Source of the DNA: JAEDES01 sp964470055
GTDB lineage: Bacteria > Bacillota_I > Bacilli_A > RF39 > UBA660
Assembly (NCBI GenBank): GCA_964470055.1
Contig: CAYXZZ010000047.1
Coordinates: 1 to 10,806, forward strand
Direction: 5' to 3'
DNA: 10,806 nt
Below the pieces are notes generated by a model, which had not been told where the DNA came from, did no database searches, and saw only the letters and a program-made list of their open reading frames with translations. Positions 1 to 8,100 of the stretch are shown here, piece after piece (within the stretch, counting starts at the first letter, position 1; each line of letters opens with the position of its first letter). Both the position numbers and the translations under genes were made by a program.

Positions 1-317
1 ATTAAAGCTACAGCTCCATCTAATACACGAAGTGAACGAGAAACTTCAATTGTGAAGTCAACGTGACCTGGAGTATCGATAATATTTAAACGATATCCCT
101 TCCAATAAGCAGTTGTTGCTGCAGAAGTGATTGTGATACCACGTTCTTTTTCTTGCTCCATCCAGTCCATTGTAGCGGCACCTTCATGAGTTTCACCAAT
201 TTTATGGTTAACTCCTGTATGGAATAAGATTCTTTCGCTACAAGTAGTTTTACCTGCATCGATATGAGCCATGATACCGAAATTTCTTGTCTTGTCTAAA
301 GACGTATCTCTTGCCAT
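1..317 (-). CDS. fusA: Elongation factor G, N-terminal part (cut by window edge)
   Basis: This is the first 105 residues of the translocation GTPase EF-G, which moves tRNA and mRNA through the ribosome and helps recycle ribosomes in the cytoplasm. The P-loop AHIDAGKT is at residues 17-24, the switch region ERGITI at 58-63 and the G3 motif DTPGH at 81-85. MDWMEQEKERG and SRSLRVLDGA are typical of EF-G rather than other translational GTPases. The ATG is 15 nt downstream of the rpsG stop, and a purine-rich Shine-Dalgarno (AGGAAGGGAG) overlaps that stop, so translation is probably coupled to S7. Residues 25-28 read TCSE where Bacillus has TTTE. The gene runs off the left edge; tuf may follow but is not visible. 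Confidence 0.98.
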   Translation of the reverse strand, partial: MARDTSLDKTRNFGIMAHIDAGKTTCSERILFHTGVNHKIGETHEGAATMDWMEQEKERGITITSAATTAYWKGYRLNIIDTPGHVDFTIEVSRSLRVLDGAVAL

Positions 318-332
318 TTTATGACTCCCTTC

Positions 333-800
333 CTACCATCTATAATGAGCGAAAGCCTTATTAGCTTCAGCCATTCTATGAGTATCTTCACGTTTTTTAA
401 CTGCTGCACCAGTACCATTTGATGCATCAACGATTTCATTAGCTAAATTATCAGCCATACCTTTTCCACCACGTTCACGTGAATATTTAGTTAACCATCT
501 TAATGCTAAAGCCTGGCTTCTAGCAGGTGTAACTTCAACTGGAACTTGGTAGTTAGATCCACCAACACGACGGCTTTTAACTTCAAGTTGTGGTCTAATA
601 TTTTCCATTGCTTCAGTAAATACTTCAAGTGGATCTCTTCCAGTCTTAGTCTTTACTTGTTCAAATGCTTCATAAACTATTGTTTGAGCTGTTCCCTTTT
701 TACCATCTAACATAATAGTATTAATTAGTTTTGCAACTACTTTTGACTTATATATTGGATCAGCAAGAACATCTCTCTTAACTGCACGTCTCTTACGCAT
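333..800 (-). CDS. rpsG: 30S ribosomal protein S7
   Basis: S7 is a primary 16S rRNA binding protein that nucleates assembly of the 30S head and lines the mRNA exit and E-site region. The protein has 155 residues, the usual bacterial length. The conserved RRVGGSNYQVPVEV segment lies near residues 77-90, GTGAAVKKREDTHRMAEANKAFAHYRW-type conservation is seen through the C-terminus, and the protein ends in HYRW. The ATG is preceded by AAGGGAGGAAATTAAA, a strong ribosome binding site. It is 34 nt downstream of rpsL and 15 nt upstream of fusA, in the usual str operon order. In E. coli S7 represses this operon by translation; no matching S7 target site is obvious in the short rpsL-rpsG spacer here. 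Confidence 0.99.
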   Translation of the reverse strand: MRKRRAVKRDVLADPIYKSKVVAKLINTIMLDGKKGTAQTIVYEAFEQVKTKTGRDPLEVFTEAMENIRPQLEVKSRRVGGSNYQVPVEVTPARSQALALRWLTKYSRERGGKGMADNLANEIVDASNGTGAAVKKREDTHRMAEANKAFAHYRW

Positions 801-834
801 TTTAATTTCCTCCCTTCACTATTTTTATAACAAA

Positions 835-1248
835 TTAATTTTTAGGTCTTTTAGCACCGTATTTACTACGTCCTTGCTTACGATCCTTAACTCCAGCAGT
901 ATCTAATGTACCACGAATGATGTGATAACGAACTCCGATTAAGTCCTTAACACGTCCACCACGAATTAATACAACACTGTGTTCTTGTAAGTTGTGTCCA
1001 ATTCCTGGGATGTAAGTATCAACTTCTTTACCGTTTGATAAACGTACACGAGCGTACTTACGTAAAGCAGAGTTTGGCTTCTTAGGTGTCTTAGTACCAA
1101 CACGAGTACAAACTCCACGTTTTTGAGGAGCATTTGTATCAGTAGTTTTTTTCTTAATAGTATTTAAACCAACACCTAATACTGGTGCCTTACTCTTTTT
1201 TACCTTATCCTTACGATTTTTACGAACTAATTGGTTAATTGTAGGCAT
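835..1248 (-). CDS. rpsL: 30S ribosomal protein S12
   Basis: S12 sits at the decoding centre and controls accuracy of tRNA selection; it is the classic streptomycin-resistance locus. The 137-residue form carries the gram-positive insertion near residues 22-40 that E. coli lacks. PQKRGVCTRVG (41-51), TPKKPNSALRK (54-64) and GHNLQEHSVVLIRGG (84-98) are intact. The two Lys linked to streptomycin resistance (E. coli K42 and K87, mature numbering) are present as K56 and K101. The next loop is unusual: VKDLPG reads VKDLIG, with Ile104 at the E. coli Pro90 position. The neighbouring Asp102, the residue methylthiolated by RimO in E. coli, is kept. The start is supported by AAGGAGATATATTTT before the ATG. 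It is the first gene of its transcription unit. Confidence 0.99.
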   Translation of the reverse strand: MPTINQLVRKNRKDKVKKSKAPVLGVGLNTIKKKTTDTNAPQKRGVCTRVGTKTPKKPNSALRKYARVRLSNGKEVDTYIPGIGHNLQEHSVVLIRGGRVKDLIGVRYHIIRGTLDTAGVKDRKQGRSKYGAKRPKN

Positions 1249-1267
1249 AAAATATATCTCCTTTCTT

Positions 1268-1285
1268 TACACATATCCAGGTGTA
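1268..1285 (-). other. Weak hairpin just upstream of the rpsL ribosome binding site
   Basis: TACAC (1281-1285) and GTGTA (1268-1272) can pair around an 8-nt loop in the mRNA, ending a few bases before the AAGGAG of rpsL. With only five base pairs it is marginal. It is listed because it lies in the translation-initiation region of the operon's first gene and could be part of a larger leader fold. Confidence 0.25.
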
Positions 1286-1297
1286 TCATTTTACCCC

Positions 1298-1333
1298 TTA
1301 AATAAAACTTTGCCTAAAAGCAAAGCTATTTAA
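1298..1333 (-). promoter_or_regulatory. 5' leader stem-loop of the rpsL-rpsG-fusA transcript (possible attenuator)
   Basis: Read on the minus strand, CTTTGC (1320-1325) pairs perfectly with GCAAAG (1308-1313) around a 6-nt loop. The stem grows to 8 bp with a G-T and an A-T pair. The inner stem is followed by TTTTATTT, so it resembles a weak intrinsic terminator. However, TTAAAT (1328-1333) can also pair with ATTTAA (1298-1303) across a 2-nt bulge. That makes a 14-bp structure that absorbs the T tract and starts only a few bases from the predicted transcript 5' end. It could therefore be an attenuator or a 5'-protecting stem-loop; the sequence alone does not decide. Confidence 0.5.
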
Positions 1334-1344
1334 TCAGCAGTAAT

Positions 1345-1373
1345 AATATATCACTAATCAAAAATAAAGTCAA
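1345..1373 (-). promoter_or_regulatory. Promoter of the rpsL-rpsG-fusA operon
   Basis: The -35 element TTGACT (1368-1373) and the -10 element TATATT (1345-1350) are separated by exactly 17 bp, close to the housekeeping sigma consensus. Transcription should start near position 1338, giving a leader of about 90 nt before rpsL. It lies between the rpoC terminator and rpsL, which explains how the str operon is expressed separately from rpoBC. Confidence 0.85.
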
Positions 1374-1529
1374 CAAAACTTTAACAAAATAATCACAAAA
1401 TTCCTCTAAATATTCTATTCAAAAAATCAAAATAAAATACTAAATTAATACAATTAATAATTATTCTTAAAAAACAACTTAAAATTAAATGTTTTAAATC
1501 AGAAAAAGCGTATCCAAAAAACACTAATC
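1374..1529. other. AT-rich spacer with no recognised gene
   Basis: This part of the 303-bp rpoC-rpsL gap is very AT-rich and holds no open reading frame of note on either strand and no tRNA-like fold. In Bacillus a small L7Ae-family gene (ybxF/rplGB) stands here; nothing resembling it is visible. An AT-rich stretch just upstream of the -35 could act as an UP element, but this is inference. Confidence 0.6.
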
Positions 1530-1558
1530 AAAAGAAAAGGAGCAGATTTCTCTACTCC
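1530..1558 (-). terminator. Intrinsic terminator of rpoBC, overlapping the rpoC stop codon
   Basis: On the minus strand GGAGTAGA (1551-1558) pairs with TCTGCTCC (1539-1546) over 8 bp (one G-T pair) around a GAAA tetraloop. TTTTCTTTT follows. The 5' arm contains the last rpoC sense codon (GAG) and the TAG stop, so a ribosome finishing rpoC would cover the stem. It marks the end of the ybxB-rpoB-rpoC unit. Confidence 0.93.
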
Positions 1559-4500
1559 ATAAATTGATCTTCTAATTTTTCAAGCGGTTCTTCATCCATA
1601 AATTCTGTTTGAAGTTCATAGTCAACATCACGATAAGCCTTACTTCCTGTACCAGCAGGTATAAGTTTACCAATGATAACGTTTTCTTTTAATCCAGATA
1701 GTGGATCAACTTTTCCTCTAATAGCAGCATCAGTTAAGATACGAGTTGTTTCTTGGAATGATGCAGCAGATAAGAATGAATCAGTTTCAAGTGCTGCCTT
1801 AGTAATACCAAGTAAAATCGGTTTTCCAAGCGCTGGTTTTTTACCTTTAATAACTGCATCTTTATTTCCATCAGTAAATTCACGGAAATTAACAAGTGCT
1901 CCAGGTAAGAAACGAGTATCTCCACCTTCAACAATTCTAATCTTACTAATCATTCTACGTGCAATAATTTCAATATGTTTATCTGAAATATCAACACCTT
2001 GAGAACGATATGTATGTTGAACTTCTTTTAAGATATATGATTGAGTCGTAATTGGATCAGTAACTGCAAGTAATTCTTTAGGGCTAACAGCACCTTCAGT
2101 AAGTCTATCTCCACAGTGTACTTCTGTCCCCTTATCAACACAAAGTTTAGAACCATAGTTAGTAACATGTTCTTTTGTTTCTAACTTATTAGTGATACTA
2201 ATTTTATATTTTCCATGATCTTCTTTAATCTTAGTAATTGTACCATCGATTTCAGCAATAGTAGCCTTAGCCTTTGGATTACGTGCTTCAAATAATTCTT
2301 GAACACGAGGAAGACCTTGAGTAATATCAGCATCACCACCATGCGCAACTCCTCCAGAGTGGAATGTACGCATTGTAAGTTGTGTACCAGGTTCACCGAT
2401 AGATTGTGCAGCCATAACTCCAACAGCCTCACCAATTTCTACTAAGTTACCTGTAGCCAAGTTACGTCCATAACATTTTTGACATACACCATTAACTGTA
2501 TTACATGTTAAAATTGTACGAATTTCAACTTCTTTAATTCCAGCAGCAATTACTTTATCTGCTAGAGATTCTGTAATCATTTGAAGTTTATCAACAATAA
2601 CCTCTTTTGTTTCAGGGTTAATAATCTTCTTATTAGCAAAACGACCAACAATACGATCACGTAAGCTTTCAATTACCGTTCCATTCTTTTCATTAATGAA
2701 ATCAGAAACTACAACACCTTGATCAGTACCACAATCAGACTCTCTAACAATCATATCTTGAGATACATCAACTAAACGACGAGTTAAGTATCCAGAGTCT
2801 GCTGTCTTTAATGCTGTATCGGCAGAACCTTTACGAGCACCATGTGTAGATAAGAAGAACTCAGATACCGAAAGACCTTCAATAAAGTTTGAAAGAATTG
2901 GAATTTCTACTGGTGTACCATCTGGTTTAGCCATAATACCACGCATACCTGCAACTTGTGTGAAGTTTGAGATATTACCACGAGCCTTAGAGTTCATCAT
3001 AATGAAGATTGGATTATCAACATCTGAATGAGCAACCTCTTCAAGCTCTGCTTTAACTTGGTCAGTAGCATTATTCCATGTTTCAATTACCTTATTAAAT
3101 CTTTCTTCTTCAGTAATTAAACCACGTTTATATTGTTTATTAATCTTATCAACAACACCTTGTGCTTCAGCAACGATTTCTGGCTTCTTTTGACTTATTT
3201 CAACATCAGCCATACTAACTGTAATACCTGAAATTGTTGAATAGTAAAATCCTAAATCTTTCATCTTATCAAGCATTGTTGAAGTTTCAGTTGTTTTATA
3301 ACGCTTAAATACCTGAGCAATAATCTTTTCTAATGTACCTTTAGCAAATGGTTTAACTAATGGCATTGCTGCTATAGCCTCAGGAATATTTGTTCCTTTT
3401 TCTAAGAAATATTTACTTGGTGTAATATTAGAAATATTATCATCTGTTGGTTCATTGATATAAGCAAATGAATCAGGTAAGATCTCATTGAACTTAATTT
3501 TACCAACTGTAGTTACTAAATATTTACCTTTTTGTCCTTCAGTAAATAATTTATATTTGAATGAATCAACTGGAATTGCAATACGTGTATGTAATGTAAT
3601 TTCACGTCTTTCGTAAGCCATTAAAGCCTCATTAGAGTTCTTAAATACACGACCTTCTCCCTCTAATCCAGCCTTTTCCATGGTTATATAGTAGTTACCT
3701 AACACCATGTCTTGAGATGGAGTAACAATAGGATCTCCTGATTTTGGATGTAGAATGTTGTTAGAACCTAACATTAACATTCTAGCCTCTGCTTGTGCCT
3801 CTTCTGAAAGTGGAACGTGTACAGCCATTTGGTCTCCATCGAAATCGGCATTGAATGCTGGACATACTAACGGATGTAAACGGATAGCCTTTCCACCAAC
3901 TAAAATTGGTTCGAATGCTTGGATACCAAGTCTATGTAGTGTAGGAGCACGGTTTAACATAATTGGATGTTCTTTAATAACTTCCTCAACAATATCCCAT
4001 ACTACCGGATCCTGATTATCAATTAATCTCTTAGCAGCCTTAATATTATGAGCAATATCTTTACTTACCAATCCATTAATAACATGTGGCTTAAATAATT
4101 CTAGAGCCATTTCTTTTGGAATACCACATTGATACATCTTTAAAGATGGACCAACAACGATAACTGAACGACCTGAATAGTCAACACGTTTTCCAAGTAA
4201 GTTTTGACGGAAACGTCCTTGTTTACCTTTTAACATACTAGATAAAGATTTTAAAGGTCTATTTCCTGCTCCTGTTACAGATCTACCACGACGACCATTA
4301 TCAAATAATGCATCAACTGCCTCTTGTAACATACGTTTTTCATTTTGAATAATGATTCCAGGTGCTCCTAAATCAATAAGTTTTTTCAAACGATTATTAC
4401 GGTTAATAACACGTCTATATAAATCATTTAAGTCACTTGTTGCAAAACGACCACCATCTAATTGAATCATTGGTCTTAATTCTGGTGGAATTACTGGAAT

Positions 4501-5190
4501 ACAATCCATAATCATCCACTCAGGTCTATTTCCTGATTGATAGAACGCATCAAGTACATCAAGTCTCTTTAATAAACGAGTTCTTTTTTGTCCTTGGGCA
4601 GTTTCTAATTCTTTAGTAATTTCATCAATATCTTTCTTCAAGTCAACTTTACTTAAAAGTTCCTTAATTGCTTCAGCACCCATTCCTACTCTAAATCCAG
4701 TACCATATTTTTCATAATATGCACGGTATTCTTTTTCAGATAATGTTTGCTTATTTTCTAAAGGTGCATTGCCTTTATCAATTACTACATAACTAACAAA
4801 GTATAATACTTCTTCAAGATCTCTTGGACTCATATCAAGTACAAGTCCCATTCTTGAAGGAACACCTTTAAAGAACCAAATATGAGATACTGGAGTAGCA
4901 AGTTCAATATGCCCCATACGTTCACGACGTACTTTAGCACGAGTAACTTCAACTCCACATCTATCACATACTATATTTTTATAACGAACACGTTTGTATT
5001 TTCCACAGGCACATTCGAAATCTTTAGTAGGCCCGAAGATTTTTTCACAGAATAAACCATCACGTTCTGGACGAAGTGTACGATAGTTAATAGTTTCAGG
5101 TTTTTTTACTTCCCCATATGACCATTCACGAATTTTATCAGGAGATGCAATACCAATTTTTAATGCATCAAACTTATTTACTTCTAACAT
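1552..5190 (-). CDS. rpoC: DNA-directed RNA polymerase subunit beta'
   Basis: This is the catalytic beta' subunit, 1212 residues, near the usual Bacillota length. Zinc site 1 is C60, C62, C75 and C78. The active-site motif NADFDGDQ is at 447-454 with Mg-binding Asp449, 451 and 453. The bridge helix region is about 771-808 (STHGARKGSADTALKTADSG). Zinc site 2 is C820, C896, C903 and C906. The trigger loop is about 919-947 with His944 in RTFHSGG, and it is uninterrupted, so the proteobacterial SI3 insertion is absent. GITKAALETDSFLSAASFQE (1128-1147) is the conserved C-terminal element. Its ATG shares one base with the rpoB stop (TAATG) and its Shine-Dalgarno AGGAAGGAG lies within the rpoB tail codons, so the two subunits are translationally coupled. 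An intrinsic terminator begins at its last codons. Confidence 0.99.
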   Translation of the reverse strand: MLEVNKFDALKIGIASPDKIREWSYGEVKKPETINYRTLRPERDGLFCEKIFGPTKDFECACGKYKRVRYKNIVCDRCGVEVTRAKVRRERMGHIELATPVSHIWFFKGVPSRMGLVLDMSPRDLEEVLYFVSYVVIDKGNAPLENKQTLSEKEYRAYYEKYGTGFRVGMGAEAIKELLSKVDLKKDIDEITKELETAQGQKRTRLLKRLDVLDAFYQSGNRPEWMIMDCIPVIPPELRPMIQLDGGRFATSDLNDLYRRVINRNNRLKKLIDLGAPGIIIQNEKRMLQEAVDALFDNGRRGRSVTGAGNRPLKSLSSMLKGKQGRFRQNLLGKRVDYSGRSVIVVGPSLKMYQCGIPKEMALELFKPHVINGLVSKDIAHNIKAAKRLIDNQDPVVWDIVEEVIKEHPIMLNRAPTLHRLGIQAFEPILVGGKAIRLHPLVCPAFNADFDGDQMAVHVPLSEEAQAEARMLMLGSNNILHPKSGDPIVTPSQDMVLGNYYITMEKAGLEGEGRVFKNSNEALMAYERREITLHTRIAIPVDSFKYKLFTEGQKGKYLVTTVGKIKFNEILPDSFAYINEPTDDNISNITPSKYFLEKGTNIPEAIAAMPLVKPFAKGTLEKIIAQVFKRYKTTETSTMLDKMKDLGFYYSTISGITVSMADVEISQKKPEIVAEAQGVVDKINKQYKRGLITEEERFNKVIETWNNATDQVKAELEEVAHSDVDNPIFIMMNSKARGNISNFTQVAGMRGIMAKPDGTPVEIPILSNFIEGLSVSEFFLSTHGARKGSADTALKTADSGYLTRRLVDVSQDMIVRESDCGTDQGVVVSDFINEKNGTVIESLRDRIVGRFANKKIINPETKEVIVDKLQMITESLADKVIAAGIKEVEIRTILTCNTVNGVCQKCYGRNLATGNLVEIGEAVGVMAAQSIGEPGTQLTMRTFHSGGVAHGGDADITQGLPRVQELFEARNPKAKATIAEIDGTITKIKEDHGKYKISITNKLETKEHVTNYGSKLCVDKGTEVHCGDRLTEGAVSPKELLAVTDPITTQSYILKEVQHTYRSQGVDISDKHIEIIARRMISKIRIVEGGDTRFLPGALVNFREFTDGNKDAVIKGKKPALGKPILLGITKAALETDSFLSAASFQETTRILTDAAIRGKVDPLSGLKENVIIGKLIPAGTGSKAYRDVDYELQTEFMDEEPLEKLEDQFME

Positions 5191-8100
5191 TAAAGATCAG
5201 CTCCTTCCTCAAATTCATCATCGAAGTCCATTTCAGATTCTTCAAATTCATCATCAAAATCTTCTTCATCATCTTCGAATTCATCGTCTTCTTCATATTC
5301 TTCCGTTTCATCATTTGCAGCAATTGCCACTGCAGGGCTTTCCACTTCTTCAATTGAAGTATTCATATCTTCTTTATCTTCTGCTTCTTCGATTTCTTTT
5401 AATTGTAAAGTTTCACCCTCATCATTAATGATTGAAATATCTAATCCTAATGCTTGGAATTCTTTCATCAATACTCTGAATGATTCTGGAACACCTGCTT
5501 GATTAATTTCTTGTCCTTTAATAATTGATTCATAAACTTTAACACGACCAGTAACGTCATCTGACTTAACTGTTAAGATTTCTTGTAATGTATGAGCAGC
5601 ACCATATGCATATAATGCCCAAACTTCCATTTCTCCAAATCTTTGTCCACCGAATTGAGCCTTACCACCAAGAGGTTGTTGTGTAACTAATGAGTAAGGT
5701 CCAGTTGAACGTGCATGTAATTTATCATCAACCATGTGATGAAGTTTAATCATGTACATTACACCAACTGAGATACGATGATCGAATGGTTCACCAGTAC
5801 GTCCATCATATAAAATTGTCTTACCATCTTCGTCCATTCCAGCCTCTGCCATCATCTCTTGAATATCACTAATATGTGCACCATCAAATACAGGAGTAGC
5901 AATATGAACACCTAGTTTCTTACAAGCCATACCCATATGAATTTCAAGAATTTGTCCAAAGTTCATACGAGAAGGAACACCTTGTGGATTTAACATAATA
6001 TCAACTGGAGTACCATCTGGTAAGTATGGCATATCTTCTTGTGGAAGAACAAGTGAAATAACACCCTTGTTACCATGACGTCCAGACATCTTATCTCCTA
6101 CTTGAATCTTACGTTTTTGAATTATATAAACACGGATAACTTTTGAAACACCTGCTGGTAATTCATCATTATCTTTTCTTGAATAAATTTTAATATCATG
6201 AACGATACCATCTCCACCATGTGGAACACGTAAAGATGTATCTCTAACTTCACGAGTCTTTTCCCCGAAAATAGCATGTAATAATTTTTCTTCTGAAGTA
6301 AGTTCAGCCATTCCCTTAGGAGTAACTTTACCAACAAGGATATCTCCTTCGTGTACTTCAGTACCAATAGTTACAATACCGTTTTCATCTAAGTTACGAC
6401 GAGCCTCTTCACTAACATTCGGAATGTCTCTTGTAATTTCTTCAGGTCCTAACTTAGTTTCACGACATTGCATTTCGTAATCCTCTAAGTGTAATGAAGT
6501 ATATTTATCATCTTTAACTAAGTTTTCATTTAAGATGATAGCATCTTCATAGTTATAACCATTGAAAGTCATGAATGCAACAGTCATATTTTTACCTAAT
6601 GCAAGTTCACCTTTATCAGTTGAGTTACCATCAGCAAGAATAGTCTTATCAGCAACTACTTTATCACCAACATGAACAATAGGTCTTTGATGTGAACAAA
6701 TACTTGAATTTGCTAATTCAAAATTAGCCAACTTATAAGTATCTTTTCCCTCTTTTGTCTTAACAACAATTTTCTTAGCATCAACATATTCTACAACACC
6801 ATCAGCCTTTGCAACAATTTCAACACCTGAGTCTTTTGCAGCAACAAATTCTACACCAGTTCCAACAAATGGAGCCTCTGTCTTAATTAAAGGCATAGCC
6901 TGACGTTGCATGTTAGATCCCATCAATGCACGAGTCGCATCATCATGCTCTAAGAATGGAATACAACTTGTAGTAATTGAAACAACTTGTTGAGGACTAA
7001 CGTCGATGTAATCTACTTGTTCAGGTCTAGCCAAAATATTTTCACCACGGAAACGTGCTCTAACTTGTTCATCAACAATAACATTGTCTTCATTAGTTTC
7101 AACTGTAGATTGAGAAATAATATAATCTAATTCTTCATCTGCTGTTAAATAGTAAACCTCATCAGTAATTTTACAATTTTCAACTTTACGATATGGAGTC
7201 ATAATAAATCCATAATCATCAATCTTTGCATAACTTGCAAGAGATGTAATAAGTCCAATGTTTGGTCCTTCTGGAGACTCAATTGGGCAAATACGACCAT
7301 AGTGAGAAGAGTTAACATCACGTACTTCTACTCCAGCACGATCACGAGAAAGTCCTCCTGGTCCTAATGCAGATAAACGACGTTTATTTGTAAGTTCTGC
7401 AATTGGGTTAGTTTGATCCATAAATTGAGAAAGTTGTGAACTACCAAAGAACTCTTTCATAGCAGCAGTTACAGGACGAATGTTAATTAATGTTTTAGGA
7501 GTAACTTCTTCCATTTCTTGAGTAGTCATTCTTTCACGAATTACTCTTTCCATACGAGAAACACCAATTCTAAATTGGTTTTGTAGCAATTCACCAACTT
7601 GACGAATACGACGATTTCCTAAATGGTCAATCTCATCAAAGTTTCCAACACCTTGTAATAAACATAAATAATATGATACAGAAGCATATACATCAGATAT
7701 AGTAAGTCTCTTAACTTCAAGAGTTTGATCATTACCAATAACAGTAATTTTCTTCTTCTTATCATTTGGATCATAAATTTTAACAACTTGTACTTTATTA
7801 TAATTATCTAATTCATCATTAATTGTAACTTCGCATAAGCCAAATCCCTTAGCTAAAACAGCTTTCAATTCTTCTAAATTAGCCTTAGTAATTTTAGTAC
7901 CTTTTTCAAATACTACAGTATCTCCATCTGTAATATCTTCTGCTAAAGTCTGATCTAACAAACGATCAACCACATTCAATTTACGATTAAATTTATAACG
8001 ACCAACCTTTGCTAAATCATATCTAAACTCATCAAAGAATCTAGTAATAATTTGGTTTTTAGAAGAATCTAACGTTGCAGGTTCTCCCGGTCTTAATTTT

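Noticed and set aside
1352..1533. 12-bp direct repeat CACTAATCAAAA at 1352-1363 and 1522-1533
   Set aside because: It is short and in AT-rich DNA; one copy is in a promoter spacer and the other next to a terminator, with no further shared sequence, no insertion element and no array.
3755..4015. Plus-strand frame opposite rpoC, and similar frames at 1673-2002 and 5118-5357
   Set aside because: All overlap conserved polymerase codons, lack ribosome binding sites and look like shadows. The hydrophobic run at 5118-5357 is the antisense of the acidic RpoB tail.
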